NCBI GenBank assembly: GCA_965153455.1
Contig: OZ234496.1
Location: forward strand, 1,798,001 to 1,862,000
Length of the DNA stretch: 64,000 nt
From: Sphagnum compactum
Taxonomy: Eukaryota; Bryophyta; Sphagnopsida; Sphagnales
Reading direction: 5' to 3'
Positions 34,462 through 45,175 of the stretch are shown one piece after another (positions within the stretch are counted from its first letter, which is position 1; each line of letters starts with the position of its first letter). A program made the translations under genes and the position numbers. The notes under the pieces are model-generated. The model did not search any database. It was not told the DNA's origin and saw only the letters and a program-made list of their open reading frames with translations.

Positions 34462-36900
34462 AGGCGACTCATGAATGGTGTTGATTTCCAATTTCTATTC
34501 CTGGCCTCTTTCCAGATTGTCAAAGGAGTGGGACTTCTATCATGTTTTATCTTACTCAAAATGGGTTAAGATACCAAAGGAAAACAAGCAGCCTCTCTGT
34601 ACCCCTTTTGCAGTCAAGATTTCTCACTCCCTTCTTTTGAGATTTTTATAGCAGCGATTACCTTGTCTCATCTCACATTCACCATCTGGTGCAAGAGCCT
34701 TTCTCTACCCTCCCAAAAGGAGTGCTTGCCTTCATTTCCATACTTCATTGTCAGTCTATGATCCCCTTCTTGAGTGGTTGCTGCTCCACAGCCTTTCATT
34801 AGGTCTACTGATTTCCATGTCTTGTCTAAAATTATCCCACTCATCAAAAGCTTTGATGCAGAGAACCAATCCTAAGCCCCTATGTACCTTCCTTCATTCT
34901 TGTTTTTAGATATTCTTGTTGTAGGCATGATATCTTTTCAATGATGTCACTTTGCTCGTTTTAAGCTTGATGCAGGTGGGGTCAGTGGGATCACGGGTTG
35001 ATTGAAGGATTTCCAGTGCATGCCTGAGGCAGTCCTGAGGCAGTCCAGTACGCCCAACCTGTCACTTTGCAAACTAGTTGTGTCCACATTCTCTGCCAGA
35101 GAGTTGAAGCACAAAGTCAAGGCCATGACAAAATGGCAGCTGACAGTTTGTAGGCAAGCTCGTGAAGTCAGCATTGCACCAACAGATCAAATTTGTATTG
35201 GATTCTTGTGTAGAGCCAAATAAAGTTTGGGCCAGTCTTAAGCCAAATGCTTGGTTTAGGGTTTTCTTTTTCTAGATGAGGGGTATCCAGGTTTATGGGC
35301 CCTGTGTATAGTTGTAGAAGTATGGTTCAGTTTTGGTTGTGAGTCATTCTTGAAGAGCATAGTGCTTCTGGTTCTTAGCCTTATTTTGAGTTTCCTGCTT
35401 TTCCAATTCAACTGCAGCACCACTTTGTGTGTTGGGCAAGTCTCGTCACTCTGGTGCCTGTTGTGTGTAGATTTATTTCACGAGGTCAAAATTTTCCTCA
35501 ATGTGAATATATTTTCTCGTTCCTTAATCTTGAGTACATTCTGGGCTATGTTGTCTCTGGTACGGATATGTTGTCTTTGTTGTATGTTAGTCAAAATTAT
35601 CCCAGTGACAATCAACCTGTTTTTAACCTGGCATGATCCCTGAAGATTTTAGTGTTCATGAAAGTTTGGTTCCAGGTTATAAATCCTTGATTGCATGAGT
35701 GGTCAGCCCAAGGGACTTGTATTCTAACACGGCATCACAAGTACTTGGAGAAACGTTGAGAATCTGGGCCACACAAGCACTTACAAAATGGCAAGTTAAG
35801 AAGCTTCAAAATTTAAGGTACAAACTTCTTACCTTGAGAGTGGATAGACCCAGATTTCCTGACCTCTGTTTTAACAAGAAAGTTGCTAATCTCTGTCTGG
35901 CACTTTACTTGGCTTTTGTGGCTAGCTGCTCTGCCCAATTGTTACTAGAAGGAGCAGCTCTGCTGCAAAAGCTGCATCAAGCTTGTTGGGATGCCTGCTA
36001 TGCGTGCTAGTACAACCAGAAACTGCCACAAAAGACAAAGGTGCCACAGTCATTTGAGAGGAGAGGCAGCACCACCTGCCTAAGGCAGAAGGTGCCATCC
36101 TCTGCTGATTTTGCCAGAATTTCTGTTACTCGACATAAAGGAATTATCAAAAAAATTCTTTACAAAACTTAACAGTCATGATGAAACAAGAAAGAACAAG
36201 AATTAACAGTAGTTTTTCATGTTTGAAATAAAAACTGATAGAACTTTGGATTCAACTGAGGATGACATTTTGTGGGATTGCAAATGAAAACAACAATAGC
36301 CCACAATACAGAATAAAAGTGACATTTGTTTTAAGAACACAAGAAAGGAAGGGAATGCCATGATTTCCACACCCAATTGTACAACAGCAAAATTTTAGAT
36401 GGATTCGTAGCAAACAAAAGAACAGCAGCCTCCTCTGAAGTGATGCACGACAACGTCACCATTGTAAATCTGTAAGCTGTTGCGCCATCACTCCACCAGC
36501 ACATGGGATCAGCTCACAAAACAAGCAGAATCTATTATTTGCCATCTATTACGTCCCTCAGAGAAGCAATGCAGCAGACACAGTTCACCTAAAATTGATG
36601 AAATCCTCTCAAGCTAGAATTTACACCTTCATTGCATCAATCTGTTGAATTACCAGCCCAACACATTCCACTTGTTAAAGAAATAATGATCCACATGCAC
36701 CCTAGAAACCACAATAGAACAACTAGTCAATTTAACAATTTGTCTCCTTTCCAAAGTCATGATCTACTTCACACATCCTTGAATCAAAGCTCATCTTTTG
36801 AGTGAAAATTCTTCAAGGGAGTTGTTTTGAATTCAATATCCTTGTTTCTTATCCAAAATCATGATTTATTTCACAAGTCATCAAATGAAAATTTCCAAAG
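34462..36900. other. No further gene recognised after the GH28 gene
   Basis: The first few hundred bases are probably the GH28 3' UTR; AATAAA occurs at 35219-35224, rather far away. Remaining frames are short and domain-free. Confidence 0.45.
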
Positions 36901-36920
36901 TATTATTCTAAATTTAAAAA

Positions 36921-37700
36921 TTGATAAATCTAAACAAATCTACATCTATCTTTTCATTTTTTTGGACACAACAAGCACATGTAGAAGGACCCATCAACCC
37001 ACAAAATATTTGGTTAGCTATAAGGGAAATGCAAAACCAAGGATGGAAGAAGCAAATCCCAATTTCATTTTTGCAATGGATTTCCAATCTTATAAATGCA
37101 TGGTCCACATATCAACATGGCATTTCACATAAATATATCAACGAAGAAAGAATTCATGATTAAATGAATTTTGGACATGAGAGTTTGATTGAGCTTAGAA
37201 GGCATTATAGGAAGTACAAACAAAATCATGACATTCATTTTCTTTTTGCATTTTTAATTTTAGCCTTTGGTACCCATTTGAGATAAAAGAAACCCAACCT
37301 TTGCATTTGCCATTAACAAAACAAATGTCTATACTTGAGAACATTCAAAGACAACCTTTGTTCAAGGATTCAAAAGTTGGAAGAATGTTGAAGGAGGCTC
37401 ACAGACTTGATTGATGGATTTTGTGATTGTAAATAATTGCAAAGTATCATCCATATTTCAAACATAAAAAAACATAGGTTGCATTGTGGCTTGACAACAA
37501 ATCAAAGAGTTTGCTGCAATTACACCAACAAATCAAACACCACATGCATGCAAAGTAGAGCTTGTTGCAATGGCACTTGGGATTATACAATTGGATATTT
37601 TTTCATAGAACACAAAACTTGCAAAACATGTCAAAGCTTGAGAATACAAGAAGACAATGGATGTCATTTCAATAAATGCAACGAGAGGGCTTAATTTCAA
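36921..37700 (+). pseudogene. Decayed unidentified protein-coding relic
   Basis: One frame reads protein-like for about 80 codons (NIWLAIREMQNQGWKKQIPI, then SFLQWISNLINAWSTYQHG), then continues after stops with a Cys-rich stretch (RVCCNYTNKS, then HKTCKTCQSL) to about 37690. Composition looks coding, but stops and shifts break it. I cannot assign a family; a transposon protein is possible. Confidence 0.3.
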
Positions 37701-38819
37701 ATAAGTTCACTTTTATACAAGTGCTTCATGCATGAGCTAAGTTTGCAAGCAAATCAAAACAACACCCAAGGCATTTTTACAATTAGATCACACAATCTGG
37801 TTAGAAATTAGGTTTTTAAAAATTGGCATTAGTAGATTCATTGACATGCATGAAAATGTGAAAACATAAAAGATGCTTGCACATCAGTCAAAGAGATTAA
37901 AAGCCTACAAGGTTTTTGTGAAGTTTGCTGTTTATGTTAGGAGGCCCTTGATCATTGCATTCAAAGTTCATGAAAATAAGGAAATAGCTTGTGAAAGAAA
38001 ACACATTACAAAACAATTTCTTAAATTAAACCTTGGAGATATTGTCCAAGCAACTTTATGTTAACATCCATGTTGTTCTTGCAAGTGGGACTTGAGTGAA
38101 AGTAAAGACAAATGATTAAGTGTGCAATATATATAGAAATTTGCATTTTGGAGGTGTTCGATACACAACGTATGTATGTAGAACAATTCAAAATGACTAA
38201 ATGATGTGAAACTAAATGATCTAACTTTTTGGCAAGTTTTCGTTTTGTAGGTGGTGTAATATGTAAGTATGTTGCTCAATTTCAAGTGATTGAATAAAGT
38301 TCAATTAAGCTAATCCAATCAAATATGAAACGTTTGCAAATATGTAAGTAGGTTGTTCACTTTGAAATTATTGAAAACAGTGAAACTATATTAACCAAAC
38401 CAATTGGTTGTTTCAATTGTGCAAATTTGCTTGTAAGTGGTGACCAAACTTTGTATAGACTTAGAAGCAACGTCTTCTTGCTTAAGATTCACAACTTTTG
38501 CAAGCATCTTTTATTATGTAGAAAAGGGTTACCTACCTACTACCATACACATTTTTTTCAATTTTGTGAGGCAATTTGATGCAAGATGGGTCAAGAGAAG
38601 ATTGATGCACTCATTGACAAAAAGAGAAGAGAACAAACTCCTTTCTATCAAAATTTCCAAGTAAGTTATGTACTTTGTTTATTGAGCTTTCATTTCAAGC
38701 CTTCTTGCATAAAAAGGGTTTGTTGTGCATGCTGCACATATCATAGAGGATGGTCAAAAGCTTCACTTTAAAGACTATGAGACTTAGTGGAGACCAAAGA
38801 CCAAGCCACTCAGGTGCAC

Positions 38820-39105
38820 CAACAGTGGACCAAGACTCAAGTTTCCAAGTTCATTGAAGAAACCCCTTTGTCCTCCCCCCCCCCAATAAGAAAAGGCATT
38901 TCAGGGTTAATGATGATGCTCATCTTCTATCTTTTTGGGTCCTTTGAGAGAGCTTTGGCCACACTGAAACTTTATGTTGTCAACAATGGGCATCAACAAT
39001 GGACCAAGACCCAAGTACCTCAATCAATTGAAGAACCTCATTTGCTTTTAAAAAAAAGGGATTTTAGGGTTGAGGATGATGGTCATCTTCTATCTTATTG
39101 GGTCC

Positions 39106-39144
<39 letters not shown>

Positions 39145-39165
39145 TGCCCCCATTGAAACTTTCTT
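38820..39165 (+). repeat. Tandem duplication (~174-bp period) with a (GA)n microsatellite
   Basis: CAACAGTGGACCAAGACTCA at 38820 recurs as CAACAATGGACCAAGACCCA at 38994, with the shared downstream blocks CATCTTCTATCTT and TTGGGTCC. In the second copy the GAGAGAG has expanded to a (GA)n run of about 33 bp (39109-39141). Confidence 0.8.
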
Positions 39166-39655
39166 TTGTCAATCAAACCGTTTTGTGTTTGTCACACAAT
39201 CATATTGGACAAAGCTTTTTTGAGATATCATAGAGTGTGTGCGGTCTTATGGAAAACTCATAAGTTGATTCTTCTGAATATGCGGAATTCCTTTTTGTCT
39301 TGGGGATCGATTTAATCAGGTACCAAATTCGATGCCCATATGTACATAAGTAGGTAGTCACCCAAATATAAATAAATAAATAAATAAATCTCCGGAAAAT
39401 AAAGAAAAGCATGGGGGGCTTCGAGGGGAGCAAGATGAGCTTTTGAAAAGAAGCTCTATTTCTAGAATTGTCTTTAGTGTTGGCCCAAGATGAAAACTAT
39501 GGATACAAGGTTTTTAGTGCTAGCTTTAGCACTCCACTTATGGGAAATGTAGGATTTGGTCTTTTTGTCATTTACAAGCCTCTTTCTTTTAACCAAGTTG
39601 GACCCCAAAGTGCTTGAGATTTTATTGCAATGTAGGGGAAAAAAAATACGAGAGT

Positions 39656-39680
39656 AGTGGATGGATGGATGGATGGATGA
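39656..39680. repeat. (GGAT)n microsatellite
   Basis: About six perfect GGAT units. Confidence 0.85.
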
Positions 39681-40840
39681 ATAGATGTGGGAAGAAATGA
39701 ATGTTAAACTTCCAAACCTAAACTCCTATAGAGTTTCCCCTTATCTGGCCCAATGCTAGGTACAAGTGTTCAATTCATGGCCCCAAATTTTGTGGCATCT
39801 CATCCCTTGGCCTCACCCTCACGCCAAGTGTCCAACTTATGTCACACACTCCCTTTCTCCATGGTACAAGCCAATCTCATAAAAGGGCTTATCCCTAAAC
39901 CACTACTGGAAATGAAACAAAGCCCCATTTTTGAGCTTAGCAATCTTACTTCAATGTAAAGAAGAAGAAAAACCATGTATGTATTAAAAAAGAAAAAGGT
40001 AAGGATGGGAGTTCATCCACAAGAAGTACAAGGCAAATAAAAGCACCGAAACACAAGTCACTAAAGAACATAACAATCAAGACATCACTAATACACTAAT
40101 GAAATAGAAGATCATAACCTAAAAATGCATCATCTGTCACAAATTGACTTAAACCTAGTTGCCATGAAAGTTTTATGTTAAGCTAGCATTCACTTAAAAT
40201 TGAACTATGGTTCATTTAACATTGGGTGCCACCTAGGATGCCACCTAGATTTTCATTTAACACCGACTTAACATCAAGTGTGAAGGCACCATAAGTAGTT
40301 GTAAGATCTCTCTCTCTCTTAATGAGTATTGGTAATATTCCTCCTCTTTTCTTTGAGGGGTATTGGCACATATAAAGTACCCTCCAAATATGCTAGGAAT
40401 TGTCTCCTAGTGCTTTACATTAGTGTTACATTCATGGTGTGGAATGAGGCAAGTGGTAGTAGTAGTAGTATGGAAGAAACGAGGTTGTTGAGGGTTTAGT
40501 GTTGACGTAACAATCCGTTATTTCAGCTCATAAATGTCTAAAGTATATACCAATTTGAGGGTTTCCATATGGGTAGGTTGTCAACCTTGCAACTAGGCCT
40601 TTTTCTAAAGACATGAAAATCAACTTGTTGGGTTCGGCTTCTTTAAAATTGTTGGTCATCCGAACAATCATCCTTGAAAAGATGGAATTGTGTCTTTGGA
40701 CCAAAAGGAAGAAGACCGATTTGGATTCTTCTCCATGTTTTGGTCCCAAGTCACAAAGCCATCACCAAATCTGAAAGAAGGCAAAATTGAAACCTTGAAA
40801 TTGAAAAGAATAAATGGAGTCAAGACGTCAAGACCTCCTT

Positions 40841-40974
40841 TCCAAAAGGATTAACAAAGATGGTTTTTGAAGGACTCACGATGGATGAATAAGTTATTGG
40901 ATGAACCTTCCAAAGGATTATATCAAAGATGGTTTTGGAAGGACTCACAATAGATGAATAAGTTATTGGATGAT
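40841..40974. repeat. Tandem 68-bp duplication
   Basis: TCCAAAAGGATT near 40841 and TCCAAAGGATTA near 40909 each lead into AAAGATGGTTTT, GAAGGACTCAC, then GATGAATAAGTTATTGGATG. The two copies are roughly 90% alike. Confidence 0.8.
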
Positions 40975-42254
40975 GCTAATGCAATGGAAGTTTAATGAAT
41001 CCTAGTGTGCGATACATCATTTGGGTGCAATGGTAATCTATGGAATTTAGGCCAATCATTAAGTTTGGATGAATGCAAATGGATGTGAATGTAATGCAAG
41101 TGTCACCAATTTGTGTTATAACCACGCACAATGAAAATTTGACCATTGATGCTATAGCGAAACAAATGGATACAAAGGAATTGTTATATAAATTTGACAA
41201 ATTATGGAGTTGACAAATGGTCTAACAAATTGAAGGGTTTAACAAAAGATCTAGACAAACTAATTAGGAAAGCATTGTAAATTGTGGTGATGAAAATATC
41301 TAGGTGTAACTAAATTGTGTGAACTTTACAAAAATAAATGACCATAATTATCAATTTTTCCTATCCCAATTTCCAATACCCAATATGATTAAATAAAATA
41401 AAATGCTTTCTTTTTTTAATTAATTGAATATTTATGCCATTCACTTGTTGGCTTTTTAATCAAGAACTTCAAAGTAATATTGTTGTAGAAGAAATTCAAA
41501 CCACAAATTGTAAATCATGAACATAATGTTGGCACTATTGACAACTCTCACAAATACATATTGTGAAGATTGGAGATTTGACAAGTTTGCAACATTTCTT
41601 AAACACCTATAACACTCTTAAACAATTTATTAGCCTTTTAAGTTTGTAAATTAAATACATAGATTGATGTGGTTGAATAAGGGGGACCCTATTGTTTAAG
41701 GTAATTTCAAAACATTACCTAGTGCCAATTTTTTTGGGTTATGGAAAATCGGAAGGAAATAAACTTTCTTTTGTTGTAATTTTCATACAACTATTGATTA
41801 ATTTTTTGGATGAGATTTTAATTTTTCTAAAAAATGGACTTATTAAATAAGTATTTGAATTAAATTAAATTCAAATTAGAGACTTGTTCGAGTGAATTAC
41901 CCAACAACGGGCATTTGGAATTCATAAACACACGAGTAAAGGCAATTCTCAAATAGATGAATTAAAATCGACTCCAAATTACATTTGGCAACATTACATA
42001 TAGTAAAGGAACAATGAAGCTTCCCCTTAATCCGAATGGCCGTCAACATTGACCACTCATGTAGAGACTCGTTCGAGCGGGTCACCCAACGAGGGCCATT
42101 ATAGAAGAATATGTGTGGCCCCCAAAGGCATTTTCCGTAAGCCCACCGCCCCCCTCCCCACCCAAATATCAATCATTGATATATTGACTACCTATTGACC
42201 CCAAAAAATTGAAAAGTTGGGATGTCAAACACTACATGCACACAAAATCCCCCC

Positions 42255-42410
42255 GGGCAAACCCCCTTCCTAATAACCGCGAGATTGAGCTTTTGGCAGA
42301 CACACCCCCTTCCTAATAACCGTGAGATGGAGCTTTTGGTGGAGACTAACCCCCTTTCTATAACCGTGAGATCGAGCTTTTGGCGGGCAAACCCCCTTCC
42401 TAAGCTTCTT
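42255..42410. repeat. Tandem ~43-bp repeats, 3.3 copies
   Basis: Unit ACCCCCTTCCTAATAACCGT, then GAGATNGAGCTTTTGG, begins near 42261, 42304, 42349 and 42391 (partial). Confidence 0.85.
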
Positions 42411-42469
42411 TAAGTGCCCAAAGGATTCAGTAGGAGAAGGGACTATGCCAATATTGGGAACAGAGTTTT

Positions 42470-42900
42470 TTTTTTTTTTTTTTTGAGGTGCCAAGTTTCG
42501 CCAAAATGCGAAAAATACAAATAAAAAGGGAATCTTCTAACAGAATATTCTTGTTTTTCTGAAAACAATCGCCAGATTTGGAGAGAGCTTTTTTTAAAAA
42601 AAAAGTTTCTTAGCGAAAATATTTCGCCACATTTGGACTCTGGTTTTAGTTTGGTAGCAGTTTTAAAACTAGTTTTAAAAAAAACTTTTTAGACTACCAG
42701 CGTCTTTTTTATCGTGGTGAAAGAAAATTCGGAAAATTTTGAAAATTTTGGTTTCTTTTCGTGTAAGTTCGAAATAAATTGCTAAAAAAGAAAACAAACG
42801 CCAAAATTTCGAAACCACAAAAATTGAAAAAAAAAAAAAAAAAAAAAAACCCTTTGTTTGGACAGGTTATTAAAACCTGTCCATTTAATGCTAAATCCCT
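42470..42900 (+). repeat. TGGCGA/TCGCCA repeat family, copy 4
   Basis: It contains AAGTTTCGCCAAAATGCGAA, AATCGCCAGATTTGG and AATATTTCGCCACATTTGG, bounded by long T (42467-42484) and A (about 42829-42849) runs. The 14-bp palindrome was not found intact here. Confidence 0.5.
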
Positions 42901-43009
42901 CTTGGGATGCTAGCCAAAATGCAACATCTGAAATTAAAAAAACAAAAATCACTGATTGGGAGTCGACCTATTTAAACCTGAACATCATTATTCAAAAAAA
43001 GAAAATCAG

Positions 43010-44265
43010 GTAATAATATTTTCCTAAATATTATTTATGGAATATTGTTCCCAATCTAAATCAGCTTCTTTTTCGGGGGCAAAAAATTGCCACTTTGGCG
43101 ACGAAAAAAACAAGGGGCTGTGAATCCAACAAAGGTTTTTATTTTATTTTTATTTAAAAAAATTCTTTTTGCATGAAAAATGGGGGCAAAGTCGCCATAT
43201 TTCAAGCAAGAAAGTCAAAATCGCCATATTTAAACCACAGCTTCTAGCATGTCGCCAGAATAATATAGCTGGGTTCCCCAAAAATTCGTCTGTCCTTTAT
43301 GACCCGGAACCAATTTTGGCTAAGTCCTCTTGTGTTCAATCGCCAGTCATGATTTAATATTATAATAATTAATAATTAATTATGATTCTCGACACCCCTA
43401 AAATCGGCACAGCAAGCATGACTAGAGTCCTAGGTAGAGTAGGTAGAAGACCACAGCTAGAGAGGTAGGTACATAGGTGAGGTGGTACCTACCTACCTAC
43501 CTACCTAATCTAGGTACCTACCTACGTTACATAAGTAGCGTATAGCCTTTCTCACCTGCGAAGTAGTGTTTTTCTTTTCCGGAATTTTTGTTTGTTAGCC
43601 AAAGTGGCGATCATCCATAGGAAGATGTAGAAAAAGTGGCGACAGTCCTTAGGAAGGTTTAGCCAAATCTGGCTATTAACCAAACCCAAATGTGAAGTAC
43701 AAATCTTCAATCATCTTTCTGTGTTTTTGGCTAAACTTCCATTGAAAACCAAATATAGAAATCTGACGACTGTTTTTTTCCCTCACTTCTGGCGATTTGA
43801 AAACCTCCAAAAACTCACTTCATTTTCAGAATTGTAAAATTTTAGTTTCGCTTCTAGGCGAAAATTTTCGCCAATAAAAAAAAAAGGCTGTTAATCAACT
43901 TGTCTATATTTCTGGCTAAACAAAGAAAACCGAATATAGAAATCTGAAGATTTTTACTTTCGTTTTTCCTCACTTCTGGCGATTTGAAAACCTCCAAAAA
44001 CTCACTTCATTTTCAGTATTTTTAGATTTTAAATTCGCTTTTATAGGCGAAGTTTCGCCAATGAAAAAAGGATGTTAATCATCTGTGTATATTTCTGGCT
44101 AAAAGCTGAGAACCAAATAATGAAATCTGGTGATCTTGACTACCCCTTTTTTTCTTCCCTCACTTCTGGCGATTGAAAACCTACAGAATCACTTTATTTT
44201 CAAATTTTTAATTTTTAAATACTCTTTTTTGGCTAAATATCGCCATTAAGGTTTTTTTGGTTTTT
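43010..44265 (+). repeat. TGGCGA/AGCCA repeat family, copy 5, with three tandem ~188-bp units (transketolase upstream region)
   Basis: The 5' part has GTTAGCCAAAGTGGCGATC near 43595 and AGCCAAATCTGGCT at 43661-43674. Then three units, in which CACTTCTGGCGAT lies at 43784, 43971 and 44161 (spacing 187 and 190), each have that block, then GAAAACCT(C/A)C, a T/A-rich spacer and TTTCTGGCTAAA or similar. The first two end in GGCGAAAATTTTCGCCA or GGCGAAGTTTCGCCA; the last ends TTGGCTAAATATCGCCAT at 44246, 10-30 bases before the TATA box. Confidence 0.75.
43430..43534. repeat. AGGT/ACCT-rich microsatellite region
   Basis: Runs of AGGTAGGT and a pure (ACCT)n stretch at 43487-43506, flanked by TAGGTACCTA palindromes. 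It lies within the upstream region of transketolase, between blocks of repeat copy 5. Confidence 0.8.
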
Positions 44266-44272
44266 CTTCTTT

Positions 44273-44280
44273 TATAAAAA
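44273..44280 (+). promoter_or_regulatory. TATA box of the transketolase gene
   Basis: TATAAAAA lies just after repeat copy 5 and about 30 bases before a purine-rich stretch (from about 44288-44310) that looks like the start of the leader. Distance and context support it as the core promoter. Confidence 0.55.
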
Positions 44281-44658
44281 CATTTTTAAAAGAGAAAAAG
44301 AAAGGGCTGAAGTCGGACTGAGAAGGTCTGTTTTTTCTGTTTTGTTTTTCCAACTCCACAACAAAAGGCGGAAAGAAAAGGGCACAAGAGGAAAAGAAAT
44401 CGCAAAGGAAGGAAGGAAGCTCCCTGGTGAGGAAGAAAAAGCGGTAGCCACACACAAGAGGAACCAACCCCTTGTGTCCGTCTTCTGCGCATTCGCGATA
44501 GCGCACACCATCGCTGCGCAATCCACAACAGTTTCTCACCATCGCCACCAGCAACAGCAGCAGTAGCAGCAGAAGAAGAAAAAGAATAACCCATCTCTGT
44601 ATCGATCTGCTGTTCCTGTATCGTCTGGATTTCTCTTCTAGCTTCTCTGTTGTATCAG

Positions 44659-45165
44659 GTAAGAAGAGTGAGTTCATTCATTCACTCATGGTGCTGCTTC
44701 TTACATGTGGTTTTGGGTTTGGTCCCCATTTCACGGTGGCTGTTGCAAAGTATTCCACAAGTTTGTTGTTGTTGTTGAATTTTATCTTATCTTATTTTAT
44801 TTTGTTTTGGGGGATTCATTTAGATTCCTGTTTCTTTTCTGTTTCTGGATTTGCTGTTGTTTCTGGGGGTTGAATTTGTTCTTTGTGGATTCTTTTGTTT
44901 TGTGTTTTGTTGGGTTTTGGTTCTTCCGGTAGTAGGGAATCGTCAGGTTTCATTCTACTTGTGTTTTTGGAAGGTGGGTTTTGTGGAGGAACATGGTTTC
45001 TTCGTTTGATGCTCTTGTTGTTCTTGTTGTTGTTGAGTGGCGTCTTTGAGGTTTTTGTTGTTGTGGTTTTGTAACAAGGTGTTTTGTGGAGCGAGCAGCT
45101 GGGGTGGACGGATAAGAAGGTGGTCATCGTCGTTGTCTTCGTCTTCTTCTTCTTCCTCTTTCCAG
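44659..45165 (+). other. Intron in the 5' leader of transketolase
   Basis: Donor TATCAG|GTAAGAAG at 44658/44659 and acceptor CTCTTTCCAG|GAG at 45165/45166 bound a 507-bp T/G-rich stretch. The second leader exon is then only 10 bases before the ATG at 45176. Leader introns are common in highly expressed plant genes and can raise expression. Confidence 0.65.
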
Positions 45166-45175
45166 GAGTTTGGCC

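Noticed and set aside
42958-42980. GGGAGTCGACCTA considered as a tRNA T-arm
   Set aside because: No matching acceptor, D or anticodon arms around it.
43430-43534. AGGT/ACCT run considered as telomere-like
   Set aside because: Plant telomere units are TTTAGGG; this is a plain tetranucleotide microsatellite.
45170-45172. TTG at 45170 as the transketolase start
   Set aside because: Non-ATG starts are rare in plant nuclear genes, and ATG 45176 lies two codons downstream in good context (GGCCATGGC).
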